Assembly: GCA_017458005.1 (NCBI GenBank)
Contig: JAFTGH010000002.1
Span: 46,441-110,440, forward strand
DNA: 64,000 nt
DNA from: Prevotella sp.
GTDB taxonomy: Bacteria > Bacteroidota > Bacteroidia > Bacteroidales > Bacteroidaceae
Reading direction: 5' to 3'
Positions 11,292 through 21,193 of this stretch are shown piece by piece. Each line of letters begins with the position of its first letter. Position 1 is the stretch's first letter. The position numbers and the translations under genes were made by a program. The notes below the pieces were generated by a model, which was not told where the DNA came from, did not search any database, and was given only the letters and a program-made list of their open reading frames with translations.

Positions 11292-11331
11292 CGCAATATC
11301 GTATATCGACATATCGTATATCGCAATATCG
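11292..11331 (+). repeat. Short direct and palindromic repeat between atpB and atpE
   Basis: Forty bases hold two copies of ATATCGTATATCG plus two flanking CGCAATATCG copies, so TATCG occurs six times. It occupies half of the only long gap (87 bp) within the operon. Confidence 0.8.
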
Positions 11332-11362
11332 AAAACAATTAATTAAAACAATAACAATTTAA

Positions 11363-11611
<249 letters not shown>

Positions 11612-11652
11612 TGCTTTGGTAAAAAAGAAGTAAAAGGTAAATAGTTCAGCGT

Positions 11653-12147
11653 ATGGATTTATTGATTCCGAGTACTGGCTTGCTATTCTGGATGTCGCTG
11701 ACATTCCTGGTAGTGCTGTTCATCCTCTGGAAGTTCGGCTTCCCTGTCATCACCAATATGGTGGCAGAGCGCAAGGCTTTCATTGATGACTCCCTCAGGA
11801 AGGCTCATGAGGCAAATGAGAAACTGGCCAATATACAGAAAGAAGGTGAATCCATCTTGCAGGAGGCTCGCGAGAAGCAGGCACAGATCCTTAAGGAGGC
11901 TGCCGAGACACGCGATGCCATTGTAGAGAAAGCCCAGGAGAAGGCGAGGGCAGAAGGCGCCCGCCTGTTGGATGACGCGAAAGCCGCCATCGAGCAGGAG
12001 AAGAAGGCAGCCATCGCCGATATCCGCAAGCAAGTCGCTACCCTCAGTGTTGAGATCGCCGAGAAGGTTCTCCGACAGAACCTCCAAGGTGACAAGGCAC
12101 AGATGGATTTGATTGACCGTATGCTGGATGATGTGTCTGCTAACTAA
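11653..12147 (+). CDS. atpF: F0 ATP synthase subunit b
   Basis: This 164-residue peripheral-stalk subunit has one N-terminal membrane helix (about 9-30) followed by a long charged coiled coil rich in Ala, Lys and Glu. The length and layout are normal for the family. It starts 41 bp after atpE. Confidence 0.94.
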   Translation: MDLLIPSTGLLFWMSLTFLVVLFILWKFGFPVITNMVAERKAFIDDSLRKAHEANEKLANIQKEGESILQEAREKQAQILKEAAETRDAIVEKAQEKARAEGARLLDDAKAAIEQEKKAAIADIRKQVATLSVEIAEKVLRQNLQGDKAQMDLIDRMLDDVSAN

Positions 12148-12162
12148 AACGGGAGTCTGCGT

Positions 12163-12699
12163 ATGGATATCGGAGTAATATCTGTAAGATATGCGAGGGC
12201 ACTACTGAAGAGTGCCACCGACCAGAAACTCGAAGCCCAGGTCTATCAGGAGATGATGACCCTCGCCAAGAGTTATCTGGAGGTGCCTCAGTTGCGCCAG
12301 ACGATAGACAATCCCATGCTCTCGAAGGACAAGAAGGAGAAACTGCTGCTGACTGCCGTGGGCGAGAAGCCCAGTGCGCTGGTGAACAGTTTCATCCGAC
12401 TGGTTCTGAAGGAAGACCGTGAGAACGTGATCCAGTTCATGGCGAACAGTTATGTCACGCTCTACCGCAAGCAGAAGAACGTCATCCGTGGAAAACTGAC
12501 CACCGCGGCTCGTGTGTCGGCTCAGACTGAGCAGAAGATGCGCCAGATGGTGGAAAGCAAGACTAATGGAACTGTGGAGTTTGAGACGGAGGTTAACCCC
12601 GATATCATCGGTGGCTTCATCCTCGAATACGACACCTACCGTATGGATGCCAGTGTCAAGACCAAACTCAACAACATTCTCAACACCTTGAAAAAGTAA
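12163..12699 (+). CDS. atpH: F1 ATP synthase subunit delta
   Basis: This 178-residue protein has the delta/OSCP family layout. ISVRYARALL opens the helical N-domain, and the C-terminal end (NPDIIGGFILEYDTYRMDAS) carries the family signature. It joins the peripheral stalk to the top of F1. It starts 15 bp after atpF. Confidence 0.94.
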   Translation: MDIGVISVRYARALLKSATDQKLEAQVYQEMMTLAKSYLEVPQLRQTIDNPMLSKDKKEKLLLTAVGEKPSALVNSFIRLVLKEDRENVIQFMANSYVTLYRKQKNVIRGKLTTAARVSAQTEQKMRQMVESKTNGTVEFETEVNPDIIGGFILEYDTYRMDASVKTKLNNILNTLKK

Positions 12700-12726
12700 A
12701 AAGGTAAAAAAGCAAAAGAGTAAATT

Positions 12727-14313
12727 ATGTCAGATAAAATTAAACCAAGCGAAGTATCCCAGGTGCTGCTCGACCAATTGCAGGGAATCTCCAGTGAGGA
12801 GAAATTCGACGAGGTAGGTACCGTGCTCACCGTCAGCGATGGTGTGGCACGTATCTATGGCTTGCGCAATGCCGAGGCTAACGAGTTGCTGGAGTTCGAG
12901 AACGGAACGATGGCTATCGTGATGAACCTGGAGGAAGACAATGTCGGTTGCGTGCTCCTTGGTCCTACGGCAGGTATCAAGGAGGGACAGGTGGTGAAGC
13001 GCACCAAGCGTATCGCCTCTATCCGTGTCAATGACAACATGCTCGGACGTGTCATCAACCCACTGGGACAGGCTGTCGATGGAATGGGGGATATCGACCT
13101 CACCGACTCCTTCGAGATGCCGCTCGACCGTAAGGCTCCTGGTGTGATCTATCGTCAGCCCGTGAAGGAGCCGTTGCAGACGGGTCTGAAGGCTATCGAC
13201 TCGATGATTCCTATCGGTCGTGGACAGCGTGAGTTGATTATCGGTGACCGCCAGACGGGTAAGACGGCTATTGCTGTCGACACCATCATCAACCAGAAGA
13301 GTTTCTATGAGGCTGGCAAGCCCGTGTACTGTATCTATGTTGCTATCGGTCAGAAAGCCTCTACCGTTGCCACGTTGGTACAGACCCTGAAGGAGCATGG
13401 TGCCATGCCATATACTATCGTCGTTGCCGCTACGGCTGCCGATCCTGCCGCTATGCAGTATTACGCTCCGTTCGCAGGCGCCGCCATCGGTGAGTATTTC
13501 CGTGACCGTGGTCTGCCCGCCCTCGTCGTTTATGACGACCTGTCGAAGCAGGCCGTCGCCTATCGTGAGGTGTCACTGATCCTGCGTCGTCCTTCTGGAC
13601 GTGAGGCATATCCTGGTGATGTGTTCTACCTGCACTCTCGTCTGTTGGAGCGTGCGGCTAAGATGAACGAGCAGCAGGAGGTTGCCGAGCAGATGAACGA
13701 CCTGCCAGAGTGCATGAAGGGACACGTGAAGGGTGGTGGCTCTTTGACGGCATTGCCTATCATCGAGACACAGGCAGGTGACGTGTCGGCATATATCCCG
13801 ACCAATGTGATCTCTATCACCGACGGTCAGATATTCTTGGAGTCCGACCTCTTCAATCAGGGCTTCCGTCCCGCCATCAACGTGGGTATCTCTGTATCCC
13901 GTGTAGGTGGCTCGGCACAAATCAAGTCCATGAAGAAAGTGGCTGGTACCTTGAAGATCGACCAGGCTCAGTATCGTGAGTTGGAGGCGTTCTCTAAGTT
14001 CTCCAGTGATATGGATGCCGTGACGGCGATGACCCTCGACCGTGGTCGTAAGAATAACCAGTTGCTCATCCAGCCCCAGTACAGCCCAATGCCTGTCGGC
14101 GAGCAAGTCGCCATCCTGTATTGTGGTGTGCACGGTCTGATGCGTGAGGTACCTATTGATAAGGTCCGTGAGTGCCAGACTTCCTTCCTTGACAAGTTGC
14201 GCTCGTCAGCCCCAGAGGTTATCGAGACCTTGGCGGCAGGTAAGATCGACGACGAGACGACTGACAAGATCGAGCAGGTGATGTCTGATATTGCAGGAAC
14301 CTATAAAGCCTGA
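12727..14313 (+). CDS. atpA: F1 ATP synthase subunit alpha
   Basis: This 528-residue non-catalytic nucleotide-binding subunit has Walker A GDRQTGKT at 173-180 and the alpha signature [14 protein letters not shown]. Length and residues are ordinary. Confidence 0.97.
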   Translation: MSDKIKPSEVSQVLLDQLQGISSEEKFDEVGTVLTVSDGVARIYGLRNAEANELLEFENGTMAIVMNLEEDNVGCVLLGPTAGIKEGQVVKRTKRIASIRVNDNMLGRVINPLGQAVDGMGDIDLTDSFEMPLDRKAPGVIYRQPVKEPLQTGLKAIDSMIPIGRGQRELIIGDRQTGKTAIAVDTIINQKSFYEAGKPVYCIYVAIGQKASTVATLVQTLKEHGAMPYTIVVAATAADPAAMQYYAPFAGAAIGEYFRDRGLPALVVYDDLSKQAVAYREVSLILRRPSGREAYPGDVFYLHSRLLERAAKMNEQQEVAEQMNDLPECMKGHVKGGGSLTALPIIETQAGDVSAYIPTNVISITDGQIFLESDLFNQGFRPAINVGISVSRVGGSAQIKSMKKVAGTLKIDQAQYRELEAFSKFSSDMDAVTAMTLDRGRKNNQLLIQPQYSPMPVGEQVAILYCGVHGLMREVPIDKVRECQTSFLDKLRSSAPEVIETLAAGKIDDETTDKIEQVMSDIAGTYKA

Positions 14314-14319
14314 TAGCCT

Positions 14320-15288
14320 ATGCCGAGTCTGAAGGAAATCAAAGGACGTATTGCCAGTGTTCAGAGCACCCGTAAGATCACGAGTGCGATGAAGATGGTG
14401 GCTTCGTCAAAACTCCATCACGCCCAGGTGGCAATCCAGAACATGCTGCCTTATGAGACGATGCTGGAGCATATCCTGAAGTCATTTCTGGCAGCGGAGG
14501 CAGAGGCACAGACCATCTTTGACCAGGAGCGTCCCGTGAAGCGTGTCGCTCTGGTCATCTTCTCCAGCAACTCATCCCTTTGCGGTGGCTTTAACGCCAA
14601 CATTATCAAGTTGATGCAGCATACCGTTGATGGATTAGCGCAGGAGATAGGGCGCGACAATATCGATATCTATCCCATCGGTCGTAAGGTGGCAGAGAAG
14701 GCGCAGAAGTTAGGTTATCAGGTCATGGGCACCTATGCTGACATGATTGACCATCCTAACGTGCATCAGTGTATTGAGATGGCGATGGACATAGGTCGTC
14801 GCTTTGCTGAGGGCGAGATCGACAAGGTAGAACTCATCTACCACCATTTCAAGTCGGCAGGCTCACAGATTCTCACCACGAAGACATTCTTGCCCATCGA
14901 CATTGAGAGCGAGTTGGAGCGTGACCATGAGCGTGACCTGACCTCGAATGTGGCGACGAAAAAGGCACAGGACTACTTGAAGAAGAACCGTCGTAAGCGC
15001 GAATACAAGGAGGATGAGACCAAGCCCCTCAACGACAACTTCATCGTGGAGCCCGATATGAATACGGTGCTCTCGCAACTGATGCCGAAACTTGCCCATT
15101 TGATGCTTTATACGGCACTGCTTGACAGCGTAGCCTCCGAGCATGCGGCACGTATGGTGGCGATGCAAACGGCAACGGATAATGCCGATGAGTTGCTACG
15201 CCAACTCAACCTGCAGTACAACAAGAGTCGCCAGCAGGCGATCACTTCTGAACTGCTCGACATCGTTGGCGGTAGTGTCAATAACTAA
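14320..15288 (+). CDS. atpG: F1 ATP synthase subunit gamma
   Basis: This 322-residue central-stalk subunit has SLKEIKGRIASV at the N-terminus and the C-terminal rotor helix ending in NKSRQQAITSELLDIVGG. It is about 30 residues longer than E. coli gamma, because of a charged insertion around residues 215-245 (KKNRRKREYKEDETK). It is the last gene of the operon and is followed by a terminator. Confidence 0.95.
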   Translation: MPSLKEIKGRIASVQSTRKITSAMKMVASSKLHHAQVAIQNMLPYETMLEHILKSFLAAEAEAQTIFDQERPVKRVALVIFSSNSSLCGGFNANIIKLMQHTVDGLAQEIGRDNIDIYPIGRKVAEKAQKLGYQVMGTYADMIDHPNVHQCIEMAMDIGRRFAEGEIDKVELIYHHFKSAGSQILTTKTFLPIDIESELERDHERDLTSNVATKKAQDYLKKNRRKREYKEDETKPLNDNFIVEPDMNTVLSQLMPKLAHLMLYTALLDSVASEHAARMVAMQTATDNADELLRQLNLQYNKSRQQAITSELLDIVGGSVNN

Positions 15289-15294
15289 ACTATC

Positions 15295-15330
15295 AAATCC
15301 CTTGGCAACATTCCGTTTGCCAAGGGATTT
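15295..15330 (+). terminator. Intrinsic terminator of the ATP synthase operon
   Basis: A perfect 13-bp stem pairs 15296-15308 with 15317-15329 around an 8-nt loop. TTTTATG follows. It clearly ends the operon. Confidence 0.9.
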
Positions 15331-15366
15331 TATGTTATTTTTAATCTATAAATATATTGCTTTCTC

Positions 15367-16179
15367 ATGAAAACGAAGTTTATACTTTTGAGTATGCTTT
15401 CCATCTGCATAGGTGCTTTTGCCCAAGAGGGTGACGCTCCTTTTGAGGGTGAGATCCATTACACTAATACCGTAGCAGTGGATAAGACCATTGGAAAACT
15501 GTTTGGTGGAGCCAAAAGCGGAGAATACACCATGAAGATTGTCACCAAGGATGGCAAGGAATATGGTGAGGAGAGTTATTCTGGCATGTACACCATCACA
15601 TTGCCAGCGAAAAACGAGGTTTATATCTTCAGCAAACTCACCAAGGAAGGTTACAAGTACCCATACTCATACTATGCTGAGAATGCGAAGAAAATCAAGG
15701 AAATGATGGGAGGCAAGATAGCCTCTACAGGGGAGCAGAAAGAGATCCAAGGCTTCACCTGCGAGCGATATAAAGGCTCTGAGCAGAACACGCAGGACAT
15801 TTTCGGTGTGAAGATGGAGACCAAGCGTTCTGTGGATTATTGGGTATGCAAGCAGTTCCCTAAAGAGTGGATCGGCTCCTTGGAGATACCAGGCAAACCG
15901 TTTGACTACGAGGACTTGCAAACCATCACCCTTCCCATTTTTGGTGATGGCGTACAGGCACAGACGGTACGTGTCTCGAAGGTTATCCCAAGAGAGGTGG
16001 ACGACAAGGAGTTCGAAGTGCCCTCCGACGTGACTTTCAAGGACATGGAGGATGGTTACAGTGCTATGCGCAAACTCCAGAAAGACATACGCAAATACAT
16101 GAAGAAGAACAAAATCACCGATAATGGTGTCCGCACAGAAGGAGTGGGCGACACCAAGAATGAGGAGTGGGACTTCTAA
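15367..16179 (+). CDS. Secreted protein of the GLPGLI/DUF4412-like type
   Basis: This 270-residue protein has a cleavable signal peptide (about 1-19, ending FAQ). The mature part starts with FEGEIHYTNTV and has alternating beta segments. A central IQGFTCERYKG resembles the repeated strand of GLPGLI or DUF4412 periplasmic proteins. The function is unknown. It opens a run of four same-strand secreted-protein genes separated by 16, 27 and 40 bp. Confidence 0.7.
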   Translation: MKTKFILLSMLSICIGAFAQEGDAPFEGEIHYTNTVAVDKTIGKLFGGAKSGEYTMKIVTKDGKEYGEESYSGMYTITLPAKNEVYIFSKLTKEGYKYPYSYYAENAKKIKEMMGGKIASTGEQKEIQGFTCERYKGSEQNTQDIFGVKMETKRSVDYWVCKQFPKEWIGSLEIPGKPFDYEDLQTITLPIFGDGVQAQTVRVSKVIPREVDDKEFEVPSDVTFKDMEDGYSAMRKLQKDIRKYMKKNKITDNGVRTEGVGDTKNEEWDF

Positions 16180-16195
16180 CATAAAGATACCGACT

Positions 16196-17443
16196 ATGAG
16201 AAAGATTATCTTGCCGATACTGTTCCTGTGTACAGTGACAACCGTACAGGCACAACGTGACCAGAACTTCAAGTATATGCGTGGCTCGTTGTGCATGATG
16301 ATGGTGGAGCACCCCACATTGTTATACAACAAGGAAGTTGAGACTGTCTTCAAGGAAATGCCTATTCCAGAGCGTTTCAACAATCATGACTTGGGGGTAC
16401 GCACCATCCGTTTCTTCAACGACGATGACCAATTGAAGAACATCCAACTCTTTGGGCAGAAGCAGCAACTGGCAAAACGTCTTGTCTCTAAATGGTTTGA
16501 CCGCAAAAAGGAAACGGGAGCCTTTGACACGGAACTGCTGCGAGAGCGCGGGCATTACAGTGCCACCAAGACAGATGTGCGACTGGCGGCGCTACAGCAA
16601 CGGTCCACTTCGATTCTTGAGGACTTGGGCGAGAACCTGATCCACCATACCTATTGGGTGGTCAATGACATCAAGTATGTGAATCAGGGCAACTTCCTGG
16701 GCAGTGTGAAGGATGTTGCTGTGGTGGGCTCTAGTCTGATGGGAACCGCTTCCGACCTTAAGCATACTGTTACCGACAAGGGAAGCAGTCAGAGTGGCAG
16801 GGACAAGCGTAACGAGACGACAGCCAATAGCACCCTTGGCTTTATGGACAAGTTCAAGGGCTTTCGGCTGAAGGTCACCTCCTATCTCTTCCGCTTGAAA
16901 TGGGATGACGAAGTCGCTAACACCTTCTATCTTAACTACTATACGGAGAACCCAGAAGAGGAGAAAGACAAGGTGCAGGGCTTCCAGGCTGACACGAACC
17001 TCTTCCAGTTGGAATATGTCGGCTCTGTGGAGAACACCAGTACCAAGATGTCCTTCGCCGGGACAAAGACAGAAGAGGACATCGTCCGTAAAGTCTGCAT
17101 TCGTGCCTTGGACAAGAACCTCGCCGACTTGCAGCATGAGTTCTCCGACTTCCGCATCAAGGCGCCCCTTGTTACCACAGAGCCACTGAAGGCTTACATC
17201 GGAATGAAAGAGGATGTGACGGAGAAGTCGCGCTTTGAGGTGCTGGAGGTAATATCTGACGAGGAGGGACGCACCACCTATAAGCGAGTTGGCGTTATCC
17301 GACCCATCAAGGGAAAGATATGGGACAACCGCTATATGGCTGATGCCGAGGGCACCGTAGAGTCACAGTTGGACGGAACCCTCTTTGAGCGAGTCTCTGG
17401 TGGCGATTTCCAACCAGGCTACCTGATCCGAGAAACCAAATAA
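16196..17443 (+). CDS. Secreted protein of unknown function
   Basis: This 415-residue protein has a signal peptide ending AQA-like at about residue 19 (VQAQ). I start it at ATG 16196 because the longer frame begins inside the upstream gene and would bury the signal peptide. I do not recognise the family. The mature protein is mixed alpha/beta, with no transmembrane helix and no Cys cluster. Position links it to the caspase-like gene 27 bp downstream. Confidence 0.75.
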   Translation: MRKIILPILFLCTVTTVQAQRDQNFKYMRGSLCMMMVEHPTLLYNKEVETVFKEMPIPERFNNHDLGVRTIRFFNDDDQLKNIQLFGQKQQLAKRLVSKWFDRKKETGAFDTELLRERGHYSATKTDVRLAALQQRSTSILEDLGENLIHHTYWVVNDIKYVNQGNFLGSVKDVAVVGSSLMGTASDLKHTVTDKGSSQSGRDKRNETTANSTLGFMDKFKGFRLKVTSYLFRLKWDDEVANTFYLNYYTENPEEEKDKVQGFQADTNLFQLEYVGSVENTSTKMSFAGTKTEEDIVRKVCIRALDKNLADLQHEFSDFRIKAPLVTTEPLKAYIGMKEDVTEKSRFEVLEVISDEEGRTTYKRVGVIRPIKGKIWDNRYMADAEGTVESQLDGTLFERVSGGDFQPGYLIRETK

Positions 17444-17470
17444 ACGAAGAATATAAAAACGAAAGAAGTC

Positions 17471-18823
17471 ATGCGCGCACGTACCTTATTTATATTATTA
17501 TTGTCGTTCGTCAGTCTCAGGGGCATCCTTGCGGCAGATGAGGTTGACACACGTATTCCACTCACCACCGTCACAGACGACAAGACCTTTGTCCTCGTCC
17601 TTGCCAATGAGCATTACAAACACGTGGCACCAGTCCTTTATGCGGAGAATGACGGCGACCTCTTCGCCCTTTACTGTCAGAAGGCGCTTGGTGTCCCAGA
17701 GAAGAACATCCATCATATCACGGATGCGACGAAAGGCGACATCGACCATGAACTGAAATGGTTGCAGGCGATGACTGACGCCTACAAGGGTGAGGCACGT
17801 GTCATCTTCTACTATAGTGGTCATGGAATGCCCGACGAGGCTAGTCGTGAGGCTTTCCTTTTGCCAATAGACGCCTATGCTACCGACCCCTCCAGTGGTT
17901 ACAGCACGTCACGTCTTTACAAGACGCTCTCGGAACTCGACACACAAGGGACTATCGTGTTCCTGGATGCTTGCTTCAGTGGTGCGCAACGTGGCAGTGA
18001 CATGTTGGTGGAGGCACGTGGTGTCGTCATCAAACCCAAGATTGCCGCAGTGGCAGGAAAGATGGTGGTGTTCTCTGCTGCCACAGGACAGGAGACGGCA
18101 TATCCTTACAGGGAGAAGGGGCATGGTCTCTTCACCTATTTCCTTCTCCAGAAGTTGCAGGAGAAGAAAGGATGCGTTAGTTTAGGTGAACTGGTCGACG
18201 ATGTGACAGACCGTGTGTCCAAGACTGCTCCTGCCGTGAATGATGGTAAGAGCCAGACACCTACCGTTGCCTCTGTGGTAGAGGGGTGGCGCAGTTGGAT
18301 GACAGCCGAGGAGCCTGCCAAGCGTACGGAGCGCCGAGTGGTCAACAAGGCGAAGGTCAACACACCCGCTACTCCTGTTAATAGCAATGTGGCTTCTCCC
18401 AGCAATGCCGCACCCTTCCCGATGGAAGAGTATACCTTGGAAGGGGAGGGGACTGGCTTGCAAGGAACATACCTCGTCACCACCAGCATCACCTCTGATA
18501 AGAATAATGTCACTGACGAGCAACTTCTCCGTTGTGCCATTCATGGAGTGCTCTTCCGTGGTTTCAACAGCACCGTCAACAGGCAGCGGCAGCGCCCTCT
18601 CGCAGGCAGTGCCAATGTGGAGACACAGCAGGCGGCGTTCTTCTATGATTTCTTTGCCAATGGAGCCTTTAAGAACTATGGGCAGGTGGTACCCGACACC
18701 CGTACGGTGGTACGTATTGGCAAGCAGTTCCGTGTCACCTCCACCGTCACGGTATCCAAGGAGCAATTACGGAAGGACCTGCAACAGAAAGGCATCATTC
18801 AGGGATTGAGTGGCAGGTTCTGA
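17471..18823 (+). CDS. Secreted caspase-fold cysteine peptidase (C14-like)
   Basis: This 450-residue protein has a signal peptide ending near residue 21 (ILAA). The caspase-like domain spans about 36-270. The His of the dyad is His118 in YYSGHG and the Cys is Cys168 in FLDACFSG; both motifs are intact. LALANEHY-like and ATGQETAYPY segments also fit bacterial metacaspase-type peptidases. The remaining C-terminal part (about 310-450) is unrecognised. As a periplasmic or surface enzyme it could process a protein from the same operon, which is inference. Confidence 0.85.
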   Translation: MRARTLFILLLSFVSLRGILAADEVDTRIPLTTVTDDKTFVLVLANEHYKHVAPVLYAENDGDLFALYCQKALGVPEKNIHHITDATKGDIDHELKWLQAMTDAYKGEARVIFYYSGHGMPDEASREAFLLPIDAYATDPSSGYSTSRLYKTLSELDTQGTIVFLDACFSGAQRGSDMLVEARGVVIKPKIAAVAGKMVVFSAATGQETAYPYREKGHGLFTYFLLQKLQEKKGCVSLGELVDDVTDRVSKTAPAVNDGKSQTPTVASVVEGWRSWMTAEEPAKRTERRVVNKAKVNTPATPVNSNVASPSNAAPFPMEEYTLEGEGTGLQGTYLVTTSITSDKNNVTDEQLLRCAIHGVLFRGFNSTVNRQRQRPLAGSANVETQQAAFFYDFFANGAFKNYGQVVPDTRTVVRIGKQFRVTSTVTVSKEQLRKDLQQKGIIQGLSGRF

Positions 18824-18863
18824 GAATATAATGTATCATGTTAATTGAAATGTAATATAGGTC

Positions 18864-19730
18864 ATGAATAGGACATCTTTTTTCTTCGTCATTCACTTCG
18901 TCGTTTTCTGCTGTGTCACACTTTCTGCGTTTCCACAGGCAAAGCGACCAACGCTCATGGCTATTCCTGCCGACTCATGGTGCCGTGAGCATGGTTTCAT
19001 GACAAACACGGAGCCGCCCCATGCAGACTATGCCCGTGCCCTCACTTCTGATGAGGACTTATTACCCGTCGTGGCGAAAATCGGTGAACTGATGGCTGAG
19101 CAGGGCTTCCCCTTGAAGGACCTGGGACAGCAGTTGCGCTCTGGCGACTCCCTGCTGCAACACGTACAGGCTGACATACTCCTGGAGGTGGGTTGGAAAG
19201 TCAATAAGATAGGTCCAAAGAAGTCGATCACCTACACTCTCCGTGGTCTCGATGCCTACACCTTCAAGCAGGTGGCGACGGCAAGCGGAACAGGTAAACC
19301 AAGTTTCTCAGCCGAACTGCCTGTGCTCCTGCAGGAAGCCGTCATAGAGCAAATGGACGCTTTTCAGGAACAACTCATCCAGCATTTTGACGATCTGTTT
19401 GAGAACGGACGTGAGGTGAGGATAGCCATGGATATTGCCTCTGACGCAGGATTCACTTTCGATAGCGAGTTCGATGGTGATCCGCTCTCTGACATCCTCG
19501 ACGACTGGATGGCGCAGAACGCTGTTGGGGGACGGTATAGTCTTTCGGGAGCCAAGGAGCGCAGCATGCTTTTTGACCAGGTTCGCATTCCTATGGTCGC
19601 TGATAACGGAATGGCAATGGACGCACGTCGCTTCGCTATACAGTTACGCCGTGACCTCCAACCTTATGGTCTCAAGGTTCGTGTCACTTCCGAGGGACTC
19701 GGACTTGCTACAGTACATCTCTCCAAATAG
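18864..19730 (+). CDS. Secreted protein, DUF6175-like
   Basis: This 288-residue protein has an N-terminal signal segment (about 1-24). PTLMAIPADSWC at the mature start and AKIGELMAEQGFPLKDL resemble DUF6175 proteins, although I cannot confirm the family. It is the last of the four secreted-protein genes and is followed by a terminator. The function is unknown; the context is a peptidase operon. Confidence 0.65.
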   Translation: MNRTSFFFVIHFVVFCCVTLSAFPQAKRPTLMAIPADSWCREHGFMTNTEPPHADYARALTSDEDLLPVVAKIGELMAEQGFPLKDLGQQLRSGDSLLQHVQADILLEVGWKVNKIGPKKSITYTLRGLDAYTFKQVATASGTGKPSFSAELPVLLQEAVIEQMDAFQEQLIQHFDDLFENGREVRIAMDIASDAGFTFDSEFDGDPLSDILDDWMAQNAVGGRYSLSGAKERSMLFDQVRIPMVADNGMAMDARRFAIQLRRDLQPYGLKVRVTSEGLGLATVHLSK

Positions 19731-19750
19731 ACTTGCTTGAGGTCAGTGTC

Positions 19751-19786
19751 AAAATGTGTCTTGTTTAAATAAGGCACATTTTTGTT
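19751..19786 (+). terminator. Intrinsic terminator after the secreted-peptidase genes
   Basis: An 11-bp stem with one wobble pairs 19752-19762 with 19771-19781 around an 8-nt loop. A T-rich tail follows. Confidence 0.8.
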
Positions 19787-19823
19787 TATTTTGTTTAATA
19801 CATTAAATAAAATAGCCAAATTA

Positions 19824-19855
19824 TTTGCAAATCCATTAAATAATATGTAACTTTG
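19824..19855 (+). promoter_or_regulatory. Promoter of the DUF4143 ATPase gene
   Basis: TTTG (19824-19827), a 20-nt spacer and TAACTTTG (19848-19855) form a full promoter 27 nt before the ATG at 19883. Confidence 0.8.
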
Positions 19856-19882
19856 CCCTGTGTTTTATAGTTAGAAGTGTAT

Positions 19883-21157
19883 ATGGATAAGCAGTTATTG
19901 AAACAGATACTACGAGAGAACCAACAGGAAGTGGAACGCTATGAAGTCTTTCCCAGACAGTTCAAGTTCGATGATTTCCCCTGTCGGGTACTGGTGGGAG
20001 TGCGCAGGGCGGGAAAGTCTTACATGCTCTATCACCATATACAGCAACTGTTGGCAGAGGGAAGAAAGTGGGACGAGATGCTTTATCTGAACTTTGAAGA
20101 TGAGCGACTGGAGAACTTTGGAACGGATGATTTCAATCGTCTGCTGGAGTGCCATCAGGAGATGTATGGCAAGCGACCTATGCTGTTTCTTGACGAGATA
20201 CAGAACATTGGATGGTGGTACAAGTTTGCGCGGAGGGTTGCCGACAGCAAATATACCATCTTCATCACTGGTTCAAATGCGAAGATGCTCTCTGGTGAGA
20301 TCAATACGACTTTGGGCGGGCGTTTCCTCATAGCCGAGGTATATCCTTATAGTTTCAGGGAATTTTTGGATGTTCATCAAGTTCCAACAGGCGAACTCGA
20401 CCTGTTGGCTACTGAAGGACGTGCCAGTTTGGTGCGCCATTTCGATGAGTACCTGCGTTATGGCGGTCTGCCTGCTGCGGCCCTGATGCCCGCTAAACGC
20501 GATTATCTCAGCAGCGTCTATCAGAAGATTTACATGGGTGATATTATCGCCCGTAACAAAATTTCCAATGTGGCAGGCATCCGTGTCCTGGTCAGGAAGA
20601 TGGCAGAGAGTGTGAGCCGTCCTATTTCCTACAACCGCATCAACAACCTTTTGTCGAGTGTCGGTGGGAAACTCAGTCTTGCCACTACCATTAAATATGT
20701 GGAATATTGCGAAGAGGCGTGGTTGTTGTTAAGGCTTAGAAATTATGCTTCAGCACTGGCTGACAAGGAGAGTAACTGTAAGTACTACTTTATCGACACG
20801 GGTATTCTCGGACTGTTCCTTATTGACAAGGATGCCATGTTGCTTGAGAATCTTGTGGCACTCCATTTATTCCGCACCTATGGACATGATATTGATAACG
20901 ATCGTGTATACTTCTACAACGACGGCTATGAGGTTGATTTCTATATTCCCGAAGACGAACTTGCTATTCAAGTGTGTTACAGCCTGCGTGATGAGGATAC
21001 ACGCAAACGTGAAACGGAAGCCTTGGAGAAACTGCCTAAGCGTGTGCCTTGTAAACGACGTCTTATTCTTACCTACGATGAAGAGGGAACTACGACAGAT
21101 AAGCATGGAACAATAGAGATGATTCCTTGCTGGAAATGGTTAATGGAAAAAGAATAG
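19883..21157 (+). CDS. ATP-binding protein with AAA_14 and DUF4143 domains
   Basis: This 424-residue protein has Walker A GVRRAGKS at 39-46 and Walker B-like LFLDEIQN near 95-102. A sensor region ITGSNAKML follows, then the C-terminal DUF4143 part, which carries a nuclease-like DFYIPEDELAIQV near residue 355. This large prokaryotic family is of unknown function and often mobile. I use the ATG at 19883; a GTG at 19877 is the alternative. It stands alone behind its own promoter and is followed by the composite repeat. Confidence 0.88.
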   Translation: MDKQLLKQILRENQQEVERYEVFPRQFKFDDFPCRVLVGVRRAGKSYMLYHHIQQLLAEGRKWDEMLYLNFEDERLENFGTDDFNRLLECHQEMYGKRPMLFLDEIQNIGWWYKFARRVADSKYTIFITGSNAKMLSGEINTTLGGRFLIAEVYPYSFREFLDVHQVPTGELDLLATEGRASLVRHFDEYLRYGGLPAAALMPAKRDYLSSVYQKIYMGDIIARNKISNVAGIRVLVRKMAESVSRPISYNRINNLLSSVGGKLSLATTIKYVEYCEEAWLLLRLRNYASALADKESNCKYYFIDTGILGLFLIDKDAMLLENLVALHLFRTYGHDIDNDRVYFYNDGYEVDFYIPEDELAIQVCYSLRDEDTRKRETEALEKLPKRVPCKRRLILTYDEEGTTTDKHGTIEMIPCWKWLMEKE

Positions 21158-21193
21158 AAAAGGGCAATTACTTGCTGCGCTATATGAAAGCAC

